Source: Pseudomonadales bacterium
GTDB lineage: Bacteria; Pseudomonadota; Gammaproteobacteria; Pseudomonadales; Azotimanducaceae
DNA: 7,951 bases
Assembly: GCA_028822125.1 (NCBI GenBank)
Contig: JAPKEK010000074.1
Location: 1-7,951, forward strand
Reading direction: 5' to 3'
Shown: positions 1 to 6,725 of the stretch, piece after piece
How the letters are laid out: every line of letters begins with the position of its first letter
How positions within the stretch are numbered: the stretch's first letter is position 1
Notes under the pieces: generated by a model
Seen by the model: the letters and a program-made list of their open reading frames with translations, nothing else
Databases searched by the model: none
Told to the model about the DNA's origin: nothing
Translations under genes and position numbers: made by a program

Positions 1-334
1 GGTCAACGCCGTCAGGAACACGAGTTGCGGCTTTTACCCCGACGTTAGCGATTTCAACACAACCCGCTGGCACAAGAACCTTATCCCCTGGTTCTACATC
101 GGTCACGCCGCTACCCACTGCTACAACGGTCCCACCGCCTTCGCCACCAACCACAAAAGGATAACCAGCGTTATCTTGGTAGTCCCCTGCAAACCGCACC
201 AGATCGCTGAACTGAATGCCTCTGGCAGCAATCGAAACCTGTATTTCACCGGACCCTGGCGGCGATGGCGGGGCTATATCCTGATACACCAAATCCAAAT
301 GTGTACCCGCTTTAACGCAATAGACAACCTTCAT
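1..334 (-). CDS. Zinc-independent NAD(P)H:quinone oxidoreductase-like MDR protein, N-terminal part
   Basis: Reading the minus strand from an ATG at 334-332 gives 111 uninterrupted residues that run off the left edge; full-length relatives are about 320-340 residues. The start MKVVYCVKAG, the segment GIQFSDLVRFAGDYQ and the glycine-rich VVGGEGGGTVVAVGSGV followed by VEPGDKVLVP are the GroES-like N-terminal domain of the medium-chain dehydrogenase/reductase superfamily. The catalytic-zinc cysteine of alcohol dehydrogenases (usually in a CxxDxH-like context) is replaced by the QFSD context, as in quinone oxidoreductases and related enoyl reductases, so NAD(P)H-dependent reduction of a quinone or enone is likely. 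The Rossmann nucleotide-binding half lies outside the window, so the exact substrate cannot be told. No strong Shine-Dalgarno precedes the ATG; GGATTG about 8 bases upstream is the best candidate. It is divergent from the transporter at 834. Confidence 0.9.
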   Translation of the reverse strand, partial: MKVVYCVKAGTHLDLVYQDIAPPSPPGSGEIQVSIAARGIQFSDLVRFAGDYQDNAGYPFVVGGEGGGTVVAVGSGVTDVEPGDKVLVPAGCVEIANVGVKAATRVPDGVD

Positions 335-833
335 AATTTCAATCCATAGATAATTTCAGGCATCAGGCTAACCGGTCTACCCAGCTGTTTACAATAGCAT
401 CACCTTTCAATAATGACGGTACTGAGCCTTTAGCGTTCAAACATCAATGCCAGTTAATTTCAGAAAGTTCCAGGTGTTCATATCATCATAATTAACTCGA
501 GTGAGTTCAGTTTTGCCACCTCATTATGGTAAATTTACTCGAGTTCCTACTGGTTTTCGGCAAACAAATTTGCGTGTAAAAGACAGCTGATACGCTTAAC
601 CACCGTGCCAGCCCTGAACATCCATAACAACCCAGAGTACTTCCTGGCGCTCTGTACTTAACCCAGCAGGAGGCTGAAGCCTTTGCAGGCTGCCCAGTAT
701 CGTCCCGGCCTGCAACTGCCTGACATGATAATCTGGGCACCGCTTCCAGCATCAAATCTGTGGTCGCAACAGATCAGAAAAATCGCAGAGGGTCTGCTCC
801 TTTAACGATAAATTCTGGTAGGGTAACTAGCAA
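335..833. other. Divergent intergenic region, no recognisable gene
   Basis: About 500 bp separate the minus-strand oxidoreductase from the plus-strand transporter. All frames hold stop codons at short intervals, apart from an 82-codon minus-strand frame at 507-755 whose product (rich in Cys, Ser and Arg, without domain character) I do not accept as a gene. Some plus-strand stretches between 630 and 800 are mildly protein-like in changing frames, which could mean a decayed gene, but none matches a family I know. The promoters of both flanking genes should lie here. I could not identify a convincing -35/-10 pair, only the paired palindromes listed separately. Confidence 0.6.
495..544. repeat. 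Paired ACTCGAGT palindromes, 42 bp apart
   Basis: The 8-bp perfect palindrome ACTCGAGT occurs at 495-502 and again at 537-544, each preceded by TTA or TTT. The start-to-start distance is 42 bp, close to four helical turns, so both copies would face the same side of the DNA. The first copy sits in a wider inverted repeat, AACTC-GAGT-GAGTT (494-507). The pair lies about 160-210 bp upstream of the oxidoreductase start and about 300 bp upstream of the transporter. A two-site operator for a dimeric regulator is an inference; chance recurrence is possible. Confidence 0.35.
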
Positions 834-913
834 TTGAAATCAACAAGTGAAATCGCCCCGTTAAACCACTTACTACACCTGTTCTAGCCGCCTATTCCGC
901 TATATCGCTGCCC
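834..913 (+). other. Frame-broken N-terminus of the GPH transporter
   Basis: A TTG at 834 opens a frame reading (M)KSTSEIAPLN before meeting TAG at 885. In the -1 frame, bases 866-913 read PLTTPVLAAYSAISLP and run without a stop into the transporter's ATG at 914. This is what the N-terminus and first helix of GPH-family proteins look like. No ATG, GTG or TTG exists in the downstream frame between its stop TGA (848-850) and 914. The two frames join if one A is restored to the AAA run at 863-865, or if ribosomes slip -1 at the heptamer GTTAAAC (860-866), which is correctly phased for the TTG frame. A weak Shine-Dalgarno (TAGGG, 819-823) sits 10 bases before the TTG. A real one-base deletion or a sequence error is the simplest explanation. 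Confidence 0.6.
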
Positions 914-934
914 ATGGCTGCGATGGGCATGCCC
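910..934 (+). repeat. Hairpin-forming repeats around the annotated ATG
   Basis: GCCCAT (910-915) and ATGGGC (923-928) form a perfect 6-bp inverted repeat with a 7-base loop, and they overlap the second palindrome GGGCATGCCC (925-934). In mRNA the first hairpin would bury the ATG at 914, another argument against that codon as the real start. It begins more than 40 bases after the GTTAAAC heptamer, which is too far to act as a normal frameshift stimulator. It may simply follow from codon content. Confidence 0.4.
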
Positions 935-2194
935 GTTGCCGTCTACTTACCCCGTTTTTATAGTGAAGGAATGGGTTTATCCCTTGTCATAGTCGGTACG
1001 ATTTTCACCCTAGCCAGGATAAGCGATGTCATTACAGATCCGATCATGGGTTACGCTATTGATCGTTTCCAGACACGCTGGGGACGAAGAAAACACTGGA
1101 TTGCTCTCTCCCTGCCTATCCTTCTGATTTCAGTCTGGATGGTTTTCATGCCGACTAAAGAATCAGTATCGGCAGGTTATCTCCTGTTCTGGCTGATCGC
1201 GCTTTATATCGGCTATACCATGCTGGCTATTGCCCATCAATCCTGGGGGGCAGAACTGTCCCAGAGCTATGATGATCGTTCCCGGTTATTTGGCTGGCGG
1301 GAAGTTTTTGTTATTGCTGGCATGACTATCGTGCTGGCTATACCTGCGGCTCTTGAGCTATCTGGTTACAGTCACCAGCAGGATAAGGTAGCCAGTATGG
1401 GTTGGTTCTGCTTAATCCTTTTTCCAATTCTAGCCATCCCCACTTTACTGGTGGTTCCGGACAGTGAGGCCATTTCTCCAACCCAGCTGGCCATAAAACA
1501 ACAGTTCTACCTCATCATCAATAATCGGCTCATGTGGCGCCTGCTGGCCGCAGACTTTGCTTCCGGTTTTGGCACCGCGGTCAGTGGTGCCCTTTATATC
1601 TTTGTGGCCAGCACCTATTTCAGGCTCCCCGAACATGCCAGCATAGCCTTGCTTTTCTATTTCATGGCCAGCTTTCTGGCCATGCCCATGTGGTTAAAAC
1701 TCGCTTATAAAATCGGCAAAGATGTGGCGCTAAAAATCGCCCTACTTTACGGCGCGGCGGTCAACCTACTCCTATTACCCCTAGCCGAAGCAGGGAGTAT
1801 TTTCATCCTGTGGGGATTTACGCTCATTTACGGTATCGCTTTTGGAGCAGCGCCAACACTTTTGCGATCTATGATGGCGGATCTCACTGATCAGGATGAA
1901 CTCCACTCAGGAGAAAAACGCTCCGGTATGTTTTTCGCTTTATTAACGACAACCAACAAACTTGGAGCAGCAATCGCAGTCGGTACCAGCTTTGCCATTC
2001 TTGAACTGGTCTTCAATTTCATCCCTGGCCAGAAGAACCCGCAATCGGCCCTTGACGGTCTCTTGCTCACTTACACAGTGGGCACCGCCCTGGGCCTTTC
2101 TTTAGCCGTTATCCCATTGATCCGCTATCCGCTAAACAAGCAAGCCCACCAGGTTATTCGATCACAGCTCGACCTGCGACAACCATCAAATTAA
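914..2194 (+). CDS. GPH/MelB-like MFS sugar:cation symporter (start uncertain)
   Basis: This is a polytopic inner-membrane transporter of the glycoside-pentoside-hexuronide:cation symporter family within the MFS. From the 914 ATG it has 426 residues; family members are usually 440-470. The signature of the loop between helices 2 and 3 is clear: RISDVITDPIMGYAIDRF (residues 35-52) followed by RWGRRKHWI. D38 and D42 correspond to the conserved acidic pair involved in cation coupling in MelB. A second family feature, LLRSMMADLTDQDELHSGEKRSGMFFA, covers residues 317-343. Hydrophobic segments along the rest fit about 12 helices. The ATG at 914 has no Shine-Dalgarno and falls inside helix 1, so the native protein probably began near 834 across a frame break. 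If that break is real, the gene is damaged or needs frameshifting. The substrate cannot be predicted; a sugar or glycoside is the family norm. The TAA stop is at 2192-2194. Confidence 0.85.
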   Translation: MAAMGMPVAVYLPRFYSEGMGLSLVIVGTIFTLARISDVITDPIMGYAIDRFQTRWGRRKHWIALSLPILLISVWMVFMPTKESVSAGYLLFWLIALYIGYTMLAIAHQSWGAELSQSYDDRSRLFGWREVFVIAGMTIVLAIPAALELSGYSHQQDKVASMGWFCLILFPILAIPTLLVVPDSEAISPTQLAIKQQFYLIINNRLMWRLLAADFASGFGTAVSGALYIFVASTYFRLPEHASIALLFYFMASFLAMPMWLKLAYKIGKDVALKIALLYGAAVNLLLLPLAEAGSIFILWGFTLIYGIAFGAAPTLLRSMMADLTDQDELHSGEKRSGMFFALLTTTNKLGAAIAVGTSFAILELVFNFIPGQKNPQSALDGLLLTYTVGTALGLSLAVIPLIRYPLNKQAHQVIRSQLDLRQPSN

Positions 2195-2333
2195 CTGTAA
2201 TCGAGGGCCTCGACATCAAATTACACTTAGCAACAAACGATTAAACCCTTTTTTCGGCAAAGCCTGAAAGCGTTAACCTAAGCTTTATCAAAAAATCTGA
2301 AACGATAACTAATCCATCCACAATTCATAATGC

Positions 2334-2375
2334 GGCGCTAATAATTCAGCGCTAGCGCGCCATATCGTCTTTTTT
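2334..2375 (+). terminator. Possible Rho-independent terminator of the transporter gene
   Basis: GGCGC (2334-2338) can pair with GCGCC (2357-2361). Alternatively GCGCT (2335-2339) can pair with AGCGC (2348-2352), and the perfect palindrome GCGCTAGCGC occupies 2349-2358. A run of six T (2370-2375) follows 8 bases after the outer stem. The gap between stem and T run is longer than in a classic terminator, and the site is 140 bp past the stop codon, so this is tentative. Confidence 0.3.
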
Positions 2376-2444
2376 AAGTTGACCTTCCAGGGCTGATAAC
2401 CCACCACGAATAATCTACCGCTAATCACTGATGGTTGCATTTGA

Positions 2445-2603
2445 GGACTGCGTTTCAATAAATCTGATAAAATCCACAGTGGCCCGGCACCCGGATTGAC
2501 GCTGCAACAAAACTGCGACTACTTTAAGGGTAAACTGGTCAAAATCAATTGCATTGATCGTAGCGAGCAAGCGGTTTTATTGGCGCAATCGCTCAACTCC
2601 TAA
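2445..2603 (+). pseudogene. Possible 3' remnant of an unidentified gene
   Basis: After an in-frame TGA at 2442-2444, one frame stays open for 52 codons and ends in tandem stops TAA TAA (2601-2606). Its second half, from LQQNCDYFKGKLVKI through DRSEQAVLLAQSLNS, has the amphipathic, Lys/Glu/Leu-mixed look of a real protein C-terminus rather than random translation. There is no ATG or GTG start with a Shine-Dalgarno in this frame; a TTG and CTGs occur. Upstream the frame is blocked at 2442 and 2397. I do not recognise the family. It could be the tail of a deleted gene lying before the Fe-S gene, or a chance open frame. Confidence 0.3.
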
Positions 2604-2651
2604 TAAACTTAATCCTGTCTTATTCACTAAATCAGAAAAGCCGGATCAAAC

Positions 2652-3980
2652 ATGAAAACACATCGCGAAGGCAACCTCCAGGCACCGACACGACACCCCC
2701 TGAACTGGAAAGAAGACAATTTCTGGCAGGCTGACGAGATCAATGAAGAACTAGAAAGAGTTTTTGATATTTGCCATGGTTGCCGCCGCTGCGTAAGTCT
2801 GTGCGATACCTTCCCTACACTGTTTGACCTGGTCGATGAATCAGAGACGATGGAAGTAGACGGCGTTAACACAGCGGATTACGACAAGGTTGTTGATCAA
2901 TGTTACCTGTGCGATCTCTGTTATCTTACCAAATGTCCGTACGTACCACCCCACGAATGGAATGTTGACTTCCCGCACCTGATGCTCCGAGCCAAAGCCC
3001 AGAAATTCAAGGCAGGCAAGGTACGCTTACGCGACAGGATACTCACCAGCACCGATGCATTAGGGAAGGCCATCACCACTATTCCTCTGGTCGACCTGAC
3101 GGTTAATGCGCTGAATAACAACTCGCTGTTCCGCAGTGCTCTTGACACGACGATGGGTATCCATAAACAGGCCCCGCTGCCAGCCTATCACCGCAATACT
3201 TTAAGAAAAAAATTTAACGCCGATAAAATTAAAGCTAAAGCAGTGGCCGCAACCACTGGCAAAGTGGCTTTTTATGCGACCTGCTACGGCAATTACCATA
3301 CCCCGGATCTGGGCCAGGATTTTGTCAAAGTATTCGAGCACAACGGCATCAGCATTAATCTGGTCGACAAAGAAGCCTGCTGTGGCATGCCCAAACTGGA
3401 ACTGGGCGACCTGGATTCCGTCGATGCTCTGAAAGAAAAAAATATTCCGATTCTTGCCAGCATGGTCGATGAAGGCTATGACCTAATTGCGCCCATCCCT
3501 TCGTGCGTGCTGATGTACAAACAGGAATTACCGCTGATGTATCCGGAAGATCCAGATGTTCAAAAAGTTCAGGACGCTTTTTACGATCCCTTTGAATATC
3601 TCTACCTGCGCCACAAAGCGGGTGAATTCAACACCAACTTCAAACAGTCTCTTGGCGACATTAGTTATCAGGTCGCCTGCCATTTAAGGGTTCAAAAAAT
3701 CGGCTATAAAACCCGGGACATCCTTAATTTAGTGCCTGATACTCAGGTCCAAACCATCGAACGCTGTTCAGGCCACGATGGCACCTATGCGGTAAAAAAA
3801 GAGACTCGATCAAAATCCCTGAAAATTGCCCGACCCGTGGTCAAGCAGATTAACGCTGCACAGAACCGCTATTTCGCGAGCGATTGCCCCATGGCAGCCG
3901 TCCATATTGAAAACCTTGCAGACAGCAGCGCAGTCACTAGCCATCCCATGACGCTACTCAGGAAAGCCTATGGTATTTAA
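2652..3980 (+). CDS. Heterodisulfide reductase/GlpC-like Fe-S oxidoreductase
   Basis: This 442-residue protein has two N-terminal [4Fe-4S] ferredoxin-type motifs: C41-H-G-C44-R-R-C47-x3-C51 and C84-x2-C87-x2-C90-x4-C95, the last followed by P. Two cysteine-rich CCG-like domains as in HdrB/GlpC follow. The first has C211, C243-C244-G and C285; the second has C343, C372-SGHDG and C412-P. It has no signal peptide or membrane helix, so it is a cytoplasmic electron-transfer protein, possibly passing electrons between a quinone or flavoprotein partner and an acceptor. The physiological substrate is unknown. Homologues in proteobacteria are often encoded with rubrerythrin and a DUF3501 protein and are thought to serve peroxide or oxidative-stress defence; neither neighbour is present here. 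The ATG at 2652 has GGA (2643-2645) 6 bases upstream. MsrB follows 90 bp later on the same strand and may be co-transcribed. Confidence 0.92.
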   Translation: MKTHREGNLQAPTRHPLNWKEDNFWQADEINEELERVFDICHGCRRCVSLCDTFPTLFDLVDESETMEVDGVNTADYDKVVDQCYLCDLCYLTKCPYVPPHEWNVDFPHLMLRAKAQKFKAGKVRLRDRILTSTDALGKAITTIPLVDLTVNALNNNSLFRSALDTTMGIHKQAPLPAYHRNTLRKKFNADKIKAKAVAATTGKVAFYATCYGNYHTPDLGQDFVKVFEHNGISINLVDKEACCGMPKLELGDLDSVDALKEKNIPILASMVDEGYDLIAPIPSCVLMYKQELPLMYPEDPDVQKVQDAFYDPFEYLYLRHKAGEFNTNFKQSLGDISYQVACHLRVQKIGYKTRDILNLVPDTQVQTIERCSGHDGTYAVKKETRSKSLKIARPVVKQINAAQNRYFASDCPMAAVHIENLADSSAVTSHPMTLLRKAYGI

Positions 3981-4059
3981 AGCAAGCAAACTCCAGTGCT
4001 GTGAAACTGCCCTGATCAGATGCATAATTGCCGGTCAGACAGCATTTTCTCTCCAGATC

Positions 4060-4063
4060 AAGG
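4060..4063 (+). promoter_or_regulatory. Shine-Dalgarno AAGG that decides the msrB start
   Basis: AAGG at 4060-4063 stands 7 bases before the ATG at 4071. The frame is open back to another ATG at 4020, but that codon has no comparable site. The extra 17 residues it would add (rich in Ser, Asn and Asp, not a signal peptide) are not typical of the family. The 4071 start is therefore preferred. Confidence 0.6.
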
Positions 4064-4070
4064 CAACCTT

Positions 4071-4451
4071 ATGAACGACCATAGAAATACTCTAACGGCA
4101 GAAGAACAGGGGGTCCTGCTTCAAAAGGGAACCGAACGGCCTTTTTCTGGCGAATTTGACAATCTATTTGAAACCGGCCTTTACCTATGCAAACAATGTG
4201 ATGCACCGCTCTATCGCTCGGAGGACAAATTTCAAGCCCATTGCGGATGGCCTGCTTTCGACGATGAAATTCCCGGGGCCATTAAAAAAGAAAGGGATAA
4301 CGATGGCCTACGCACTGAAATCCTCTGTACTAACTGTCTCGGCCACCTGGGCCATGTATTCGAAGGCGAGCGACTTACTGCGAAAAACACCCGACACTGC
4401 GTCAATTCAATATGCATGAAATTCGTTGCCGGAACGCGTTCAGTGACCTGA
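4071..4451 (+). CDS. msrB: Peptide-methionine (R)-S-oxide reductase MsrB
   Basis: Reduces the R-epimer of methionine sulfoxide in proteins, normally with thioredoxin as reductant. The 126-residue product is a complete single-domain SelR/MsrB protein. Structural zinc ligands are C40-x2-C43 (LCKQCDAPL) and C86-x2-C89 (LCTNCLGH). Conserved elements are GTERPFSGEF (residues 20-29), CGWPAFDDEIPGA (58-70), HLGHVFEGE (92-100) and the catalytic R108-H-C110-V-N-S. The catalytic position is cysteine, not selenocysteine. Further cysteines at 58 and 115 could serve as resolving residues, though this is inference. There is no signal peptide, so it should act in the cytoplasm. It lies 90 bp after the Fe-S oxidoreductase, so the two may share a transcript with an oxidative-damage theme. 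The longer in-frame start at 4020 is less likely. Confidence 0.93.
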   Translation: MNDHRNTLTAEEQGVLLQKGTERPFSGEFDNLFETGLYLCKQCDAPLYRSEDKFQAHCGWPAFDDEIPGAIKKERDNDGLRTEILCTNCLGHLGHVFEGERLTAKNTRHCVNSICMKFVAGTRSVT

Positions 4452-4655
4452 TATACGAGGCAGACCGAAGCGTTGCGATAACGGTGATATGCTAATATTC
4501 TTGCATGCCAAGACGCTTCATGAAGACGTATCTGTAACAAGGCTACCACACTGAAAACTAACCTGGATCATGGGTAACCCGGCTTGTGTCAACAACTGGA
4601 AGATAACTGATGTTGTTCTGACCAGGCCATTGCTCAAGCTGATAAAGAGAAATGA
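4452..4655. other. Intergenic region upstream of the M13 peptidase
   Basis: These 204 bp hold no gene. TGATATGCT (4485-4493) resembles an extended -10 promoter element (TGnTATGCT) but has no matching -35, so it is only a candidate promoter for the peptidase-sulfatase pair. AACAAC (4591-4596) and GTTGTT (4612-4617) form a short inverted repeat with a 15-base loop in the predicted leader. Larger inverted repeats are listed separately. Confidence 0.4.
4467..4525. repeat. Long-loop inverted repeat plus palindrome after msrB
   Basis: GAAGCGT (4467-4473) is matched by ACGCTTC (4513-4519) with 39 bases between, inside which ATGC (4489-4492) can pair with GCAT (4503-4506). The right arm runs into the perfect 10-bp palindrome CTTCATGAAG (4516-4525). 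There is no T run, so a Rho-independent terminator is unlikely. An operator or mRNA structure is possible. Confidence 0.3.
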
Positions 4656-6725
4656 ATGAACCTATTAGCAAAGTCAATTCTGGTATCCGCAGCAGTCATG
4701 TTCATTACTGCCTGCACCGAAAAAACTGATTCCGAACAATCTAAAGCGGCAAAAGTATCACCGTTGTATCCGCCCTGGGGCGTTGACCTCAAAGCGCGGG
4801 ATTTAAAGACGACCCCTGGAGACGATTTTCATCAATATGCCAATGGCAAGTGGTTATCCGAAAACCCGGTTCCTGCAGAGCGAACCTCGTGTGGCGTCAG
4901 CGCGCTGATCCGCGAACGAGCAGAAGACAGGGTTCGGCAAATTATCTCTGACCTGAGCCAAGCTGAATCGTTAGCAGACGGGCCAGAACAGAAAGTCGGG
5001 GATTATTTTACCAGCTGGATGGATACCAAAACTCTGGATCAATTAGGGCTGTCGCCGCTTTCTGAAGACCTCGAACGAATCGCCTTGATCAGTTCCGTTG
5101 ACGACTTGGCCGATGAATTCGGACGCCAATACTTCGTTAATGGCATCAGTCCGTTCAGTGCCTGGATAGGCCTCAACCCATTAAACCCGGACGAGTACAA
5201 CCTATCTATCGGGCTTTCCGGGCTAGGCCTCCGGGATCGGGATTATTATCTGGAAGACAGTGAACGAATGATCCAGATCAGATCGGAATACAAGGACTAT
5301 ATCGCCCAGATACTTTCGTTCGCTGATTACAACAAGACTACAGACTGGCCTACCAGAATCCTGGCCATCGAAACACAAATCGCCGAACTACAATGGGTCA
5401 GATCAGATAGAAGAGACCGGGACAAAACATTCAATCCCACCCTGACCAGCCAGCTAGTCGCCGAACAGCCAAACTTTCCCTGGAACAGGTTTCTGAAAGC
5501 AAGAGGAATTCACGCCATTGAAGAAATCAACCTGTCTCATCCAGATACCATTGCACCGCTGATTGAACATATCAGGACGGCGGAAATCGAGGATTGGCGA
5601 GCCTACCTGACGTTCCATATAATCGACCATCAAACTAACCTGTTATCGACCGAGATTGACCAGGCAAGCTTCGAATTCTGGGGGAAGATAATTAGAGGAC
5701 AAAGCGAACCCCTTGCCCGCTGGAAAAGAGGGGTTGCCCTGGTCGGCAATAAATATGGCCTTGGCGAACTGCTCGGTCAGGCTTACGTTAATCGCCATTT
5801 CAGTGCCGAGTCGAAAGCCGCCATGGAAACACTGGTCGAAAATCTACGCTCAGCATTTCGGGCACGCATAGAAAAGATCGACTGGATGGGCAGTACCACG
5901 AAACAGGAAGCGCTGCTTAAATTAGAGGCTTTCAGGGCAAAAATTGGCTATCCAGACCAGTGGAAGGACCTGTCTGCCATTAGCATTGACGCAAAAACGC
6001 TGTTCGCTAACGTGCACCGCATAAACAGTTTCTTCGAGCAATATGATATCGACAGACTGGATGCCAAAACTGATCGTGAAGAATGGTTCATGATGCCGCA
6101 AACCGTCAATGCTTATTACAATTCCGGCTTCAACGAAATCGTCTTTCCTGCCGCTATTCTGGATCCGCCTTATTTCGACCCAGGAGCAGACCTGGCCGTT
6201 AACTATGGTGCCATTGGCGCAGTCATTGGCCACGAAATGGGTCATGGATTTGATGATCAAGGATCAAAATCAGATTCGCTCGGTGTCAAAAGAAACTGGT
6301 GGACAGACAGGGATAGAGCTAATTTCGATCGCCGTACCAGAGAACTAATCAACCAATTCAATACTTATGGACCGGCTGAAAACAATTTCATCGATGGGGA
6401 ATTTACCCTTGGCGAAAACATAGGCGACCTGGGTGGCATAGAAGTGGCCTATTATGCTTATAAGCAGGCACTCAACTGCAAAACCGCCCCGGTTATCGAT
6501 GATCTGACCGGAGATCAGCGATTCTTTCTTGCTTTTGCACAAAGCTGGCGAACCCATCGCAGCCCCGATCTTGCATTGCAATTGTTAAAGATAGACCCCC
6601 ATTCCCCGCCAAAATATCGGGTCAATGGCATTGTGCGCAACGTAGACGCCTGGTACGCCGCTTTTGATGTCAAGCCTGGCCACGCCCTTTATCTGGATAA
6701 ATCGGAACGAGTCAGCATATGGTAG
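4656..6725 (+). CDS. M13-family zinc metallopeptidase, predicted outer-membrane lipoprotein
   Basis: A neprilysin/PepO-type endopeptidase of 689 residues, full length for bacterial M13 enzymes, which cleave oligopeptides of limited size. The signal MNLLAKSILVSAAVMFITAC ends in a lipobox with C20 as the lipidated residue. Thr at +2, not Asp, predicts outer-membrane sorting. The N-terminal M13 domain starts near GDDFHQYANGKWL. Catalytic elements are N485-A-Y-Y-N489 (substrate backbone binding), H526-E527-x2-H530 followed by GFDDQG, the third zinc ligand E587 in GENIGDLGG with D591, and R655 in RVNG. The protein ends in the typical RVSIW with a terminal Trp. The 4656 ATG is chosen over an out-of-frame ATG at 4652 because it gives the lipoprotein signal; AAAGAGA (4644-4650) is the ribosome-binding site. 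The stop TAG overlaps the start of the sulfatase gene. The natural substrate is unknown. Confidence 0.95.
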   Translation: MNLLAKSILVSAAVMFITACTEKTDSEQSKAAKVSPLYPPWGVDLKARDLKTTPGDDFHQYANGKWLSENPVPAERTSCGVSALIRERAEDRVRQIISDLSQAESLADGPEQKVGDYFTSWMDTKTLDQLGLSPLSEDLERIALISSVDDLADEFGRQYFVNGISPFSAWIGLNPLNPDEYNLSIGLSGLGLRDRDYYLEDSERMIQIRSEYKDYIAQILSFADYNKTTDWPTRILAIETQIAELQWVRSDRRDRDKTFNPTLTSQLVAEQPNFPWNRFLKARGIHAIEEINLSHPDTIAPLIEHIRTAEIEDWRAYLTFHIIDHQTNLLSTEIDQASFEFWGKIIRGQSEPLARWKRGVALVGNKYGLGELLGQAYVNRHFSAESKAAMETLVENLRSAFRARIEKIDWMGSTTKQEALLKLEAFRAKIGYPDQWKDLSAISIDAKTLFANVHRINSFFEQYDIDRLDAKTDREEWFMMPQTVNAYYNSGFNEIVFPAAILDPPYFDPGADLAVNYGAIGAVIGHEMGHGFDDQGSKSDSLGVKRNWWTDRDRANFDRRTRELINQFNTYGPAENNFIDGEFTLGENIGDLGGIEVAYYAYKQALNCKTAPVIDDLTGDQRFFLAFAQSWRTHRSPDLALQLLKIDPHSPPKYRVNGIVRNVDAWYAAFDVKPGHALYLDKSERVSIW

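Larger units (their letters stand above)
2195..2651. other. Intergenic region between transporter and Fe-S gene
   Basis: This 457-bp stretch has no complete gene. Just after the transporter stop, TCGAGG-G-CCTCGA (2201-2213) is a perfect inverted repeat too tight to be a normal terminator stem. A T-rich run (CCCTTTTTTCGG) follows near 2247-2258. The middle part holds the GC-rich nested repeat and T run at 2334-2375, and the 3' part holds a protein-like open stretch (2445-2603). The promoter of the Fe-S gene must lie here or inside that stretch. TTGAGG (2441-2446) and GATAAA (2466-2471), 19 bases apart, are a weak candidate. Confidence 0.5.

Noticed and set aside
425..455. Possible sigma-54 promoter (TGGCAT...TTTGA on the minus strand)
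   Set aside because: The spacing between the GG and GC elements does not fit the -24/-12 rule.
507..755. 82-codon minus-strand open frame in the first intergenic region
   Set aside because: No recognisable domain, no clear ribosome-binding site, and a Cys/Ser/Arg-rich composition typical of chance translation.
860..934. Classic programmed -1 frameshift cassette (slippery site plus adjacent hairpin)
   Set aside because: The nearest clear hairpin starts at 910, more than 40 bases beyond the heptamer, so the stimulatory structure expected 5-9 bases downstream is missing. Slippage is kept only as an alternative to a one-base deletion.
1445..1636. 63-codon minus-strand frame inside the transporter
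   Set aside because: It is antisense to conserved transporter helices, with no start signal or family resemblance.
4020..4070. Longer MsrB start at ATG 4020
   Set aside because: The 17 extra residues are not family-like, and the ATG at 4071 has a better-placed Shine-Dalgarno.
4156..4549. Overlapping frames across msrB on both strands
   Set aside because: They lie over a gene with clear catalytic and zinc-binding motifs and show no domain character.
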